Shown here: piece after piece, positions 18,004 through 26,056 of the stretch
How positions within the stretch are numbered: the stretch's first letter is position 1
Layout: every line of letters starts with the position of its first letter
Source: CAWCDJ01 sp963836015
GTDB taxonomy: Bacteria > Acidobacteriota > Terriglobia > Bryobacterales > Bryobacteraceae
DNA: 64,000 nucleotides
Reading direction: 5' to 3'
Assembly: GCA_963836015.1 (NCBI GenBank)
Contig: CAWIIF010000001.1
Coordinates: 124,001-188,000 of the forward strand
Notes under the pieces: model-generated
What the model was told of the DNA's origin: nothing
The model's database searches: none
The model's input: the letters and a program-made list of their open reading frames with translations, nothing else
Translations under genes and position numbers: made by a program

Positions 18004-19737
18004 CTATCCCAACTCGATCCGGAACGTCGTGCCGCGGCCGGGCTCGCTCTCCACCGAGATGCGCCCCTTGTGGTCGCTCACTACCGACTGTACGATGGCC
18101 AGCCCCAGTCCGGTTCCGTGCTGCTTGGTGGTGTAGTACGGGGTGAACAGCCGCTCGCACTCTTCGGGAGTCAGGCCCTGGCCCGTGTCGGCCACCTCGA
18201 GCCGCATGCCTTCGCCGGCGGGCCTGGTCCGCACCGTCAGGGTCCCGCCTCCCGGCATTGCGTCGATGGCGTTCAGGATGAGGTTGCGCAGCGCGCGGCT
18301 CATCTGTTCGGCATCGGCCTCCACCTGGCGGACGCCGGGATCGAGATCGGCCTTGACCGCTACGTGCGCCTCCGCAAGCTGCGATTCGAACAGCTTCAGC
18401 GTCTCCGAGACCAGGCGGTTGAAGTCCACCGCCTGCATTTCAGGCGCCGGCATTTTGGCGAAATCGCTGAAGCGGGCGATGATCTGCTTCAGGTTGGCGA
18501 GCTCGGCCAGCAGGGTGCCGGTGCCTTCGCGGAACACCTCGTCGAACTGGTCGGGGTAGCGCTCGCGGGCGCGCTGCATGTTTTCGACCGTGATCTGCAG
18601 CGGGAACAGCGGATTCTTCAGCTCGTGCGCCAGCCGCCGCGCCAGCTCGCGCCAGGCAGCCACGCGTTCGGCCTGCACCAGGCGCTCGCGCTGCTCAACC
18701 AGTTGGTGGGTCATTCGGTTGAAGGCCTGCGCCAACCGGCCGATCTCGTCGCTCGAGGCCGCTTCCACCGTCGCGCCCCAGTTGCCCGCCGCCACCTTGC
18801 CGGCACTCTCGGCCAGCTTGCGGACCGGCCGCGTCACGCGCGCCGTGGCCCACCAGCTCAGCCCGATCCCGAGCAGGATTCCGGCCGCCGCCACCGTGAT
18901 TCCGATGTTCCGCAGCGATGATTCCAGCCGCACCATGTCGCGCCGCGAGCTGCCCACCAGCAAGACACCGAGGAGGGAGTCCTGATACCCCTGGAGCGGC
19001 AGCGCGTAAAAGGTCTCGGCGTCGGCACCGCTCCCCACCGTGTCGCGGCTTTCGCGGCCCAGACGGTCCACAGATTCGATCAGCGGCCGCAGCCGGGCCA
19101 CGTCGCCGGGACGCCCGCCCAGCAGCTCCGAAGCGGAAAATTGCGGCGCCAGCTTCCGGTAGAGCAGCGCCCGCATTCCGGCCGGCAGCACCAGGGAAGA
19201 CAGGAAGCCCCGGTCGAGCTGCTGCCCGCCCACGACGTACAGCGTGCGGTCGCCGGCACGCACGATGCTGACCGCGACCAGCGCCAGGGTCATGCCGTCC
19301 GGCAGTTCCTCGCGCCGTAGAAAGCCCCCCAGCGACCGCCAGTCTTCGCCGCTCGTCAGCCAGTCTTCTTTGTACCCGAATCGCGCCGGCCATTCCGCCG
19401 AGGAGATGATGGCTCCATCCCCCGCCACCAGTTCCAGCAGGTCCAGGTTGTGCGCGGCGGCCAGGCCGGCAGCCTCGTTGTAGAACGGCGCCGGGTCGGC
19501 CGCGATCGCCATGTTGATCACGGCGTCCGACTCGGCAATTCCCTTCACCGAGAGCGCGACCTCCTGCCGGCGCCGGTCGAACTCTTTCCGGAACTGCGCC
19601 ACCAGGGCATCCACGCGCTGGCTCTCCATGCGTTCGAACGCCTGCCGCGTGTTGTGAAGCACCAGCCCTTCCACCAGCCCGACCGATGCGACCATGGCCA
19701 GTGTGAAGATCAGAAGCAGGCGCGTGCGGAAGGTCAT
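18004..19737 (-). CDS. NtrY-like membrane sensor histidine kinase
   Basis: A 577-residue kinase. The ATG at 19737 is chosen because it overlaps the upstream stop (ATGA) and places the first membrane helix (LLLIFTLAMVASVGLVEGLVL) at the N-terminus. A periplasmic sensor of about 250 residues lies between it and TM2 (GITVAAAGILLGIGLSWWA). HAMP (VTRPVRKLAESAGKV...), the phosphoacceptor His in RRLAHELKNPLFPLQ, and an HATPase domain (NLILNAIDAM, VADTGQGL, HGTGLGLAIVQS) follow. The partner regulator is immediately downstream. The periplasmic sensor together with upstream secreted proteins suggests that the system senses an envelope or substrate signal. Confidence 0.94.
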   Translation of the reverse strand: MTFRTRLLLIFTLAMVASVGLVEGLVLHNTRQAFERMESQRVDALVAQFRKEFDRRRQEVALSVKGIAESDAVINMAIAADPAPFYNEAAGLAAAHNLDLLELVAGDGAIISSAEWPARFGYKEDWLTSGEDWRSLGGFLRREELPDGMTLALVAVSIVRAGDRTLYVVGGQQLDRGFLSSLVLPAGMRALLYRKLAPQFSASELLGGRPGDVARLRPLIESVDRLGRESRDTVGSGADAETFYALPLQGYQDSLLGVLLVGSSRRDMVRLESSLRNIGITVAAAGILLGIGLSWWATARVTRPVRKLAESAGKVAAGNWGATVEAASSDEIGRLAQAFNRMTHQLVEQRERLVQAERVAAWRELARRLAHELKNPLFPLQITVENMQRARERYPDQFDEVFREGTGTLLAELANLKQIIARFSDFAKMPAPEMQAVDFNRLVSETLKLFESQLAEAHVAVKADLDPGVRQVEADAEQMSRALRNLILNAIDAMPGGGTLTVRTRPAGEGMRLEVADTGQGLTPEECERLFTPYYTTKQHGTGLGLAIVQSVVSDHKGRISVESEPGRGTTFRIELG

Positions 19738-20756
19738 GGCTGCGCGCCCTCCAGCCAGAGCGGCTCGAACCGCCATTCGCCCAGCGGCGAGATGCCCGGC
19801 CCGCCCTTGACCCGCGGCCCGACCCCATACAGGTAGGGCAAATGAAACAGGGGGATCACGTGGAAGCCATCCAGCAGGGCGCGCTCGGCGCGATACTCGG
19901 CGTCGGGCGAATCGGCCGGGGCCGGCTCCGGCAAGCCCAGCGACGAGGCCACGGCGGCCAGCGCGCGGCCCGGGTCATCGGAGACAATCCGGGTCTCCGC
20001 CAGCCTCACATCCGCGAGCGCCGTAGTTCCGGCCACCGATACGTTCAGCCCGGCGTCGCGCGCATTCAGGGCAATGCGGGCCGCGACCGGCTGCCAGGCG
20101 GGATCCTCGACCCCCAGGGAAAGGGAGCGCGTCGAAGCCGGCAGTCCCGCCACCAGTGCCCGCGCCCGGGCGAGATCGGCCGCCGCGGAAAACAGAAAAG
20201 CATAACCGGACAGCCATTGCGGCAGCAGCGCGCCCGAAATCTCGCCTTGCCGCTGCAGCAGGACGTTGAGGATAGCGGCGCGGTCCACAGTCAGGGCGAG
20301 AGCTTCGCGAATGCGGGCGTCGTCCACACGCCCGCCGAATACCAGCGCCAGCAGGCGCACTGGAGCCGACGACCACACTCGGCGGGGCGGCGTGATGCGG
20401 CGCACTTCCGAAGGCGCGATCTCGACCACGTCCGCCTTGCCGAGTTCCAGGTCGATGGCCTGTTCGCGCAGGCTCCGGCCGAGCTGCACGTCCACCGTGT
20501 CCAGAAACGGCCGGCCTCCAGCCGCGTTTTCATTCGCTGAATAGACCGCCCGCTGCCCCGCTTCCCACCGGCTGATGGAGAAGGCGGAGTTTAACTGTGC
20601 AAGGCGGGGGCCCTCCTGCGGCGGATCGGGCGTTTCGGTGGCTTCTCGCACCTCGACCCGCAGCGTGCCTCCGTAATGCGGCCGCGTTTCCGCCGTCGCG
20701 GCGGCGGCCGCCGCCAGGCTAAGGAGCGCAAACCACCGTAACCGCATAAGCCTCAT
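19734..20756 (-). CDS. Shortened family-5 solute-binding protein
   Basis: A 340-residue exported protein with signal peptide (WFALLSLAAAAAATAET). It begins like ABC peptide-binding proteins (RPHYGGTLRVEVREA) and contains the family segment VDDARIREALALTVDRAAILNVLLQRQGE and a C-terminal FHVIPLFHLPYLYG. Typical members have about 500 residues, so roughly 150 residues of the central region are missing. No permease or ATPase genes are nearby. The last bases overlap the kinase gene by four, and its start overlaps the upstream gene by 38. It may act as a periplasmic ligand presenter for the downstream kinase rather than in transport; that role is inference. Confidence 0.75.
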   Translation of the reverse strand: MRLMRLRWFALLSLAAAAAATAETRPHYGGTLRVEVREATETPDPPQEGPRLAQLNSAFSISRWEAGQRAVYSANENAAGGRPFLDTVDVQLGRSLREQAIDLELGKADVVEIAPSEVRRITPPRRVWSSAPVRLLALVFGGRVDDARIREALALTVDRAAILNVLLQRQGEISGALLPQWLSGYAFLFSAAADLARARALVAGLPASTRSLSLGVEDPAWQPVAARIALNARDAGLNVSVAGTTALADVRLAETRIVSDDPGRALAAVASSLGLPEPAPADSPDAEYRAERALLDGFHVIPLFHLPYLYGVGPRVKGGPGISPLGEWRFEPLWLEGAQP

Positions 20757-21906
20757 ACTTCCCCGTCGTCAAATCGTGCGACACCGCGGTAGCCGTCATC
20801 CCGCCCGATGGCCAAAGCGCAGTCACCGGACCTGGAAACGCCAGCGGCTGAGCCACCGGCGCGGCCGTTCTTCCGTTCACCGCATAGGCCTGAATCGCGT
20901 CCGGGTCGTGGGCGTCCCCCGGCTTGGTCGCCAGGACCGGGGCCGTACTTCCGCCGCACCGGGCGTCGGTGCCGGCCAGGTCGCTGCCCCAGCCGGAAAC
21001 CGTGCCCAACGGTTCCAGCCCGCTGTCGAGCACCTGGGCGCGGCCATCCAACATGGCCAGCAGCCAGATCGGAGCAGCCGGGTCTCCCGCCGCCGCGGCG
21101 CTGAAAAAAGGTCCGACCGTCTTGCGTACTCCGTTTTGCGCCGCGATCCGGCCGTCGAAATAATTGCGGCCCGGCGCGAAATTGGCCAGCAGCATCGCCT
21201 GGCTGCCCGAATCGAGCGCCCACGGCTCATCCCCGGAGTGGCACTCGACGATCGACGGTCCCTCCACGGGACCCCGGCAGGCCAGTCCGGGCAAGGAAAC
21301 CTGAAAAGTCCCGGCGTTGACGCGAATGCGCCCCCGCAAATCACGCGGCCAGGCCTTCGGTACAGGCAATTCCATAGAAGATGCGGCCGTCCATTGGCCG
21401 TTCCGCCTGGCAAGCCATGTCAGACGCGAAGGCGAAAGAACCAGCGCGGTATCTCCCACCACTGCCGCGTCCAGTATCTGCTCTTCCTGGCTCCACAGGA
21501 GCGTCTTTTCCAGGCGCATGGCGTTTCCGGCCTCGGGCGTCGCGGCCGGGCGGGGCCAGGCGGCGATCCACACCTCGCGGTCGTCTCCCTTACGCACTTC
21601 CTCCACCAGCAGGTACTGGCGGGAATTTTCCGAGAGTGTCACCTGCGCTTCGACCGGCGACGCGGCATCCCCCGCCCGCACCCCGGGTCCCCGCAGCGCC
21701 GCCTCAAATGCGCGGCGTGCCGCTCCGAGCTCGGAAGAACCCAGCGAGGAAACATTCCGCCATGTAATGGAAACCGGCTCGCCCCTGCCCACGAGGGCTG
21801 CCGTTTTTCGCGCCAGCTCACGAGCGGCGCCATTCAGGTCGTCAGCGGCCCGCGCGCCCTGTGGGGGGAAGAGCAGCAGCGCGGAGAGAACCGCGTACCA
21901 CCTCAC
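20719..21906 (-). CDS. Secreted protein of unknown function (propeller-like)
   Basis: A 395-residue protein starting at GTG 21906, which overlaps the stop of a 46-codon gene (GTGA), supporting this start. A signal peptide is present (WYAVLSALLLFPPQGARA). The body is beta-rich with repeated blade-like segments such as ILDAAVVGDTALVLSPSRLTWL and a Gly/Asp-rich second half containing three or four Cys. It looks like an irregular propeller, but I do not recognise a family. It is conserved in the sense of being embedded in a tightly overlapping operon with a solute-binding protein and a two-component system. Confidence 0.6.
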   Translation of the reverse strand: MRWYAVLSALLLFPPQGARAADDLNGAARELARKTAALVGRGEPVSITWRNVSSLGSSELGAARRAFEAALRGPGVRAGDAASPVEAQVTLSENSRQYLLVEEVRKGDDREVWIAAWPRPAATPEAGNAMRLEKTLLWSQEEQILDAAVVGDTALVLSPSRLTWLARRNGQWTAASSMELPVPKAWPRDLRGRIRVNAGTFQVSLPGLACRGPVEGPSIVECHSGDEPWALDSGSQAMLLANFAPGRNYFDGRIAAQNGVRKTVGPFFSAAAAGDPAAPIWLLAMLDGRAQVLDSGLEPLGTVSGWGSDLAGTDARCGGSTAPVLATKPGDAHDPDAIQAYAVNGRTAAPVAQPLAFPGPVTALWPSGGMTATAVSHDLTTGKYEAYAVTVVCAP

Positions 21907-22043
21907 GGCTGCGATGATAGCACATCGCGATTCTCCGACCCGGTTACTGCGCGAATCACGCCGCGCAGGCACGCTCGCGCCACAAAGAAGGACACCGGGA
22001 ACGTAATTGCTGCCATCACTACACAACCGAAAACGTTGGCCAT
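21903..22043 (-). CDS. Small single-pass membrane protein, 46 residues
   Basis: On the minus strand an ATG at 22043 is preceded by TAGGAGGATCAA, a near-perfect ribosome binding site with AGGAGG five bases away. The frame encodes 46 residues: MANVF, a hydrophobic helix GCVVMAAITFPVSFFVA, then a basic segment RACLRGVIRAV and a polar tail ending LSSQP. The stop TGA overlaps the GTG start of the next gene by two bases within GTGA, a coupling signature. It lies nine bases after the L,D-transpeptidase gene. No homologue is recognised; function unknown. It was found by its ribosome binding site and overlap, not by length. Confidence 0.7.
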   Translation of the reverse strand: MANVFGCVVMAAITFPVSFFVARACLRGVIRAVTGSENRDVLSSQP

Positions 22044-22052
22044 TTGATCCTC

Positions 22053-22607
22053 CTACTGTGCGCTGGCCGTTTCCCCGGCCGCGCCTGCCCGCGCCACCAC
22101 CACGCCGAAGATCCGATCTACTTCGGGCGTACGTTCGTCGTACAGATCCACCGTGTCGCCGACCGATACCATGCCGAATAACTGCTCCACATCCTGGTTG
22201 CGCATCCGTATGCAGCCGTGCGAAGCATTGTGCCCGATAGAGCCCGGCCGGTTCGTTCCGTGAATGCCGTAGCCTTTCAGGCTCAATCCCATCCAACGCG
22301 TTCCCAGCGGGTTCGACTTTCCCGGAGGAACGATCTTGCCCTTCGTGTACCAGGTCGGGTCCGCGATCTGGTTGATGATATGGAAGGCTCCATGCGGGCT
22401 GGGCGAATGCGGCGCGCCCACCGCGGTCCGGAAGATCCTCACCACCCGGTCTCCCTCGAGGACCGCCAGCTTACGATCCGGAATGCTGACCACGATGCGC
22501 CGCGGCGCCGTTCCCGCGCTCTCCTGCGCCAGCGCCTCCGCGGTTGCCAGCAATGCGACGGTCGCGAACGCCGTCATCTTTCGGATCGGATCATCCAGCT
22601 TGAACAT
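22053..22607 (-). CDS. L,D-transpeptidase (YkuD domain)
   Basis: A 184-residue exported enzyme that makes 3-3 cross-links in peptidoglycan or attaches proteins to it. A signal peptide is near residues 10-28 (MTAFATVALLATAEALAQ). The YkuD domain runs from about residue 37 to 155, with the catalytic motif YGIHGTNRPGSIGHNASHGC: His116 and nucleophile Cys132 are visible. The start at 22607 has GGAGG eight bases upstream. That site lies between the arms CTTCGG and CCGAAG, so a hairpin could affect its access. It is the first gene of the operon leading to the sensor kinase. Confidence 0.94.
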   Translation of the reverse strand: MFKLDDPIRKMTAFATVALLATAEALAQESAGTAPRRIVVSIPDRKLAVLEGDRVVRIFRTAVGAPHSPSPHGAFHIINQIADPTWYTKGKIVPPGKSNPLGTRWMGLSLKGYGIHGTNRPGSIGHNASHGCIRMRNQDVEQLFGMVSVGDTVDLYDERTPEVDRIFGVVVARAGAAGETASAQ

Positions 22608-22736
22608 CTTCGGAACCTCCGTACGGCTACCGAAGATGCAGGCGCCTCGCCAAACGCCAACCCAATGAAAAATAAACTAGTTACTGAAACCGATCGACGT
22701 GTCAGCCGGAACACGCGTGGAAACGCAGACGCACCG
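22608..22736 (-). promoter_or_regulatory. Leader and promoter region of the L,D-transpeptidase operon
   Basis: This 129-base gap follows the stop of the NarL-type regulator and precedes the six-gene operon. It includes an AT-rich stretch (22664-22690) and an inverted repeat CTTCGG/CCGAAG around the ribosome binding site. I could not identify a convincing sigma-70 or sigma-54 promoter by eye. Confidence 0.35.
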
Positions 22737-23411
22737 TCACATCGCCACCGGCTCCGCCAGGCGGATTACCTTCTTCTGGATCGCGTACTGCACCAGTTGC
22801 GCCTTGTTGTGGATGTCCAACTTGCGCATAAGATTGAACTTATGCGCTTCCACCGTCTTCACGCTCAGATCGAAACCGCTCGCGATCTCCTTGACCGACC
22901 GCCCTTCGGCGAGCATTTTGAGGATTTCCCGTTCCCGCTTGGTCAGGGTATTGAACCGCGGCTGACGGGCGGAACCGCCGCGCCCCTGGTCCCGAAGGTC
23001 GTCCACCAATCTCGTCAGCAGGCGCGGGCTCAGGAAGCTGCCGCCGCGATGCACTTCGCGAATGGCGGTGATCAGTTGATCGGCCGGGCTGTCCTTGAGC
23101 ACGTATCCGCTGCCGCCGATCTCCAGACACTCGGCGAGATAGTCTTCGTCGTCGTACATTGACAGGAACAGGACGCGCGTTTCCGGACGCTCCCTGCGAA
23201 TCTGCCGGGTGGCTTCGAAGCTGCTCATGCCAGCCATGCCGATGTCCATCAGCACCACATCGGGATGGGCTTCTTGCGCCAGCGTGACCGACTCGGACGC
23301 GCTGGAAGCCTCACCGATGACTTCGATGTCGGCTTCCGCTGAAAGCAGGTTCCGGACTCCCTGCCGGAACAGCATATGATCGTCAGTGATTAGTACGCGA
23401 ATCTTTGCCAT
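22737..23411 (-). CDS. NarL/FixJ-family response regulator
   Basis: A 224-residue two-domain regulator. The receiver domain contains the acidic pair VLITDDHMLFRQGV and the phosphoacceptor Asp in VVLMDIGMAGMSSF. The signature Lys is in YVLKDSPADQL. The C-terminal LuxR-type helix-turn-helix is complete (LTKREREILKMLAEGRSVKEIASGFDLSVKTVEAH). A Gly/Arg-rich linker (RDQGRGGSARQPR) joins them. Its start overlaps the end of the kinase gene by 29 bases, so the two are made together. Targets are unknown. Confidence 0.95.
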   Translation of the reverse strand: MAKIRVLITDDHMLFRQGVRNLLSAEADIEVIGEASSASESVTLAQEAHPDVVLMDIGMAGMSSFEATRQIRRERPETRVLFLSMYDDEDYLAECLEIGGSGYVLKDSPADQLITAIREVHRGGSFLSPRLLTRLVDDLRDQGRGGSARQPRFNTLTKREREILKMLAEGRSVKEIASGFDLSVKTVEAHKFNLMRKLDIHNKAQLVQYAIQKKVIRLAEPVAM

Positions 23412-24825
23412 TCGACTCCACCTGTACGGGCTTCGGCAATAAGAGCCGTATCCTGGCTCCCTTTCCGGGCGTGCTGTCGATCGACAGGCTACCGCCCAGG
23501 AGCGCCGCTCGCTCCCGCATGCCCGCGAGTCCGAACGACATCGGTTTGAGACCAGCCAATTCGGTCCGAAACCCGGCGCCGTTGTCTGAAACGCTGAGCC
23601 TGATACCTATATCGGCAGCTTCCAACGAAAGATTTACGTAGGTAGCCTGAGAATGCTTTGCGATATTGTGGAAACACTCCTGGGCAATCCGGTAAACCAC
23701 TTGCTGCACCTCGGGTGGAATCGGGGCCGCAGGCAGGGCAATTCGCATACGCAACCGCGCCGGGCACATCTTCCGGAACCGCCCGGCCAACTGCCGGAGT
23801 GCCGCTTCGAGCCCCAATCGCTCAAGCACCGCGGGGCTCAAGGCGGCTACGATGCGCCGCAATTCCGCGATCGTCCGCTCCGCCACGACTCGCGCTTCGC
23901 CCAGGCGCGCCCGGAGCGGCGGCGTAGCTTCGCGCTCCATCATTTCCAATTCCAGCCGCAGCAGCAGCAGCGATTGGCCGGCCTCATCGTGCAGCTCCCG
24001 GCCGATGCGGCGGCGCTCGTCTTCCTCGGTGCGCCGTGCCTCCGCCTCGAGACGCCTCACCTGCTGCGCCAGGCGGATGCGCTCGGCGGCTTCGCGGCAG
24101 CGCCCCGCGGCCGCATCCACCAGAGCGGCTTCGCGGGGCAGCCAGTGCAGTTCTCTTCCGAATCCGAACTGCACCACCGCGCCATCGGACAGGGGAAACG
24201 ACCAGTAGCAGTCATGCCGCCCGCGCATCTGCCGATCCACAATCAGCGCCTCGTCCGGATTTCCCCGGCCGATGTAGAGCGGCGAATGCAATCTCGGATC
24301 GGCCGTATCGGGAAGCAGCGCCACGCGCCCGGCGCGCGCGTGCAGCGTCCGCGCCAGGATCGCGGCGAAGCGGCGGAGCAGGTCTTCGAAATCGGCAGCG
24401 TCGATTTCCACCCGGTAGAGGCTAAAGAAGGTCTGCGCTTCCCCTTCCCGCACCTGGTAGAAGGCCTCGTGCAAGGCGAGCGTGGCGGCCAGCTGGAGCT
24501 GTTCGCGGGCCGGCCCAAAGCGTCCACCCAGCACCGGGTCGAGCAGGCGGTCGAACTCCGACAACGCGCGCGAGACTTCTTCGGGCGGTACGTTCAGCTT
24601 GGCGAGCTGCCGGCCGTTGCCCGACACCTGCTTCAAGAACCGCGCCGCCGAGCCCAGCCGGGCGGCCGCCGCGGGGCTGATGGCAAGGAGCGCTCCGATT
24701 TGCGCTTCTTCGTGACCGTGCCGCCGCAGCAGGCTGGTGAACCGCCGTTCCAGGCGGTCCGCTTCCGGCGCCAGCGTGCGCAGCATGCCCGCAATGTGCC
24801 GGCGGGCGGCAGGGGTGAGTGTCAT
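23383..24825 (-). CDS. Cytoplasmic NarX/DegS-type sensor histidine kinase
   Basis: A 480-residue kinase without membrane segments, starting at ATG 24825 (a TTG at 24837 is possible). The C-terminal half has the HisKA_3 motif RRIGRELHDEAGQSLLLLRLEL with the phosphoacceptor His, and an HATPase domain (VYRIAQECFHNIAKHS, VSDNGAGF, FGLAGMRERAALLGG). The N-terminal 130 residues are all-helical and unassigned. A GAF-like segment follows (about residues 145-250). A ligand bound by the N-terminal helical domain would fit a cytoplasmic sensor, but no heme or metal ligands can be assigned with confidence. It pairs with the overlapping response regulator. Confidence 0.9.
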   Translation of the reverse strand: MTLTPAARRHIAGMLRTLAPEADRLERRFTSLLRRHGHEEAQIGALLAISPAAAARLGSAARFLKQVSGNGRQLAKLNVPPEEVSRALSEFDRLLDPVLGGRFGPAREQLQLAATLALHEAFYQVREGEAQTFFSLYRVEIDAADFEDLLRRFAAILARTLHARAGRVALLPDTADPRLHSPLYIGRGNPDEALIVDRQMRGRHDCYWSFPLSDGAVVQFGFGRELHWLPREAALVDAAAGRCREAAERIRLAQQVRRLEAEARRTEEDERRRIGRELHDEAGQSLLLLRLELEMMEREATPPLRARLGEARVVAERTIAELRRIVAALSPAVLERLGLEAALRQLAGRFRKMCPARLRMRIALPAAPIPPEVQQVVYRIAQECFHNIAKHSQATYVNLSLEAADIGIRLSVSDNGAGFRTELAGLKPMSFGLAGMRERAALLGGSLSIDSTPGKGARIRLLLPKPVQVESNGKDSRTNH

Positions 24826-24840
24826 GGTCGTGTGCAAGAG

Positions 24841-24865
24841 GGGCAGGCCAGGAGGCCTACCCTAC
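24841..24865. repeat. Palindromic repeat family, single arm
   Basis: This arm matches the right arm of the element after typA at 21 of 22 positions. Read on the minus strand it begins with the ankyrin gene stop, giving CGG TAG GGTAGGCCTCC, the same context as the end of typA on the plus strand. No second arm is present, so this is a half element. Confidence 0.75.
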
Positions 24866-26031
24866 CGGGCGCCGTGAGCGCGCAGGACGCGTGCGATCTC
24901 GGTGAAGCCGTTCTTCTCGGCAGCCTGCAATGGCGTGCCGCCGGACTGAGTTTTCGCGTTGACATCGGCTCCCCGCGCGATCAGCAGTTCGACCACCGCC
25001 ATACGCCCCCAGGACGCCGCCTGGTAGAGCGGAGTTGCTCCCAAATCCCGATCCCTGGCTTCGCGGTCGGCGCCCCGGTCGAGAAGTAGCGCCGCCACCT
25101 CCGCCGCGCCGCTGAGCGCCGCGGTGTCGAGCGGTGTCAGCCCGTCGTTATCCCGCGGATCGACCGCAGCGCCGTGGTCCAGCAGGAGCCTGGCGACCGC
25201 CGCCCTGCCCTTGAGCGCCGCCGCGTGCAGCGGCGTGCCCCCGGACCGGTCCCGTACATTGACGTCCGCGCCCTTCGAAATCAGGAGATCGGCAATTTCG
25301 GTTTGGCCCTTTAGGGCCGCCTCGAGAAGCAGTGGCCCGGCCTGGGCGGCGCCGCCGGCCAACAGCGCGCCGGCCGCATCGGCGTACCCCCCGCGCACCG
25401 CGTTCTCCAACGGCGTAGCCCCCTGGCGGTCGCGCTTGGCCGGGTCTGCCCCCTTGGCGAGCAGCAGTTCCACCAGCTCCCGATGGCCTTTACCCGCGGC
25501 TTCGTTGAGGGGAGTCGCTCCCGTGGCGGGGTTCACTTCGTCGGCCGGCGCTCCGTGCGCGAGCAGCGTCTCGGCCACGTCCCGGTAGCCGCGCAGGGCC
25601 GCCAGGTCGAGCGGCGCGGCGCCCGAGGAATCGCGCGCGTTCACGACCGCGCCGCGAGCGAGCAACAGCTCGACCAGTTGCGCGTGTCCCCGGTCGGCCG
25701 CCAGGTGCAGCGCCGTGGATCCGTACCGGTCCGCCGCCTTCACATCGGCGCCGCGCGCCAGCAGGAGATTCGTCATGGGCAGGTCGTTCTTGATGACCGC
25801 GTAGGCCAGCGGCTCCGACCCGCCTTCGGTATGCTTCGCATTGACCGCCGCGCCGTGCCCGATCAGCCACGCGGCGATCTCCACGCTGCCGTTCCACGCC
25901 GCATCGTGCAGGGGAGTGGAGCCCAGGGCGTCGCGCTCGTTGACATCCGCTCCGGCGGCCACCAGCTGCTTCACTCGTTCGAGACTTCCGGACTGCACCG
26001 CCTGGTGCAGGGTCGCCGCGGCCAGCGGCAC
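24862..26031 (-). CDS. Ankyrin-repeat protein
   Basis: A protein of about 389 residues built almost entirely of some eleven 33-residue ankyrin repeats with the pattern G.TPLH.AA..G...VA.LLL..GADVN. The best start in frame is GTG at 26031, but the same frame continues upstream without a usable start through RWALAAAFAVPLAAA, which looks like a signal peptide. The export signal may therefore be used from a non-standard start or be damaged. Ankyrin proteins mediate protein contacts; the partner is unknown. It starts 25 bases after the murB stop. Its own stop codon is provided by a repeat arm. Confidence 0.85.
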   Translation of the reverse strand: MPLAAATLHQAVQSGSLERVKQLVAAGADVNERDALGSTPLHDAAWNGSVEIAAWLIGHGAAVNAKHTEGGSEPLAYAVIKNDLPMTNLLLARGADVKAADRYGSTALHLAADRGHAQLVELLLARGAVVNARDSSGAAPLDLAALRGYRDVAETLLAHGAPADEVNPATGATPLNEAAGKGHRELVELLLAKGADPAKRDRQGATPLENAVRGGYADAAGALLAGGAAQAGPLLLEAALKGQTEIADLLISKGADVNVRDRSGGTPLHAAALKGRAAVARLLLDHGAAVDPRDNDGLTPLDTAALSGAAEVAALLLDRGADREARDRDLGATPLYQAASWGRMAVVELLIARGADVNAKTQSGGTPLQAAEKNGFTEIARVLRAHGAR

Positions 26032-26056
26032 GGCGAACGCCGCCGCCAGCGCCCAC

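Noticed and set aside
16604..18160. Longer start for the NtrC-type regulator
   Set aside because: The extra 57 residues overlap the kinase gene in another frame and are not part of a receiver domain; the TTG at 17989 has an AGGAG site.
22608..22736. Sigma-54 promoter for the NtrC-containing operon
   Set aside because: No TGGC-N8-TTGC-like element with correct spacing could be found by eye.
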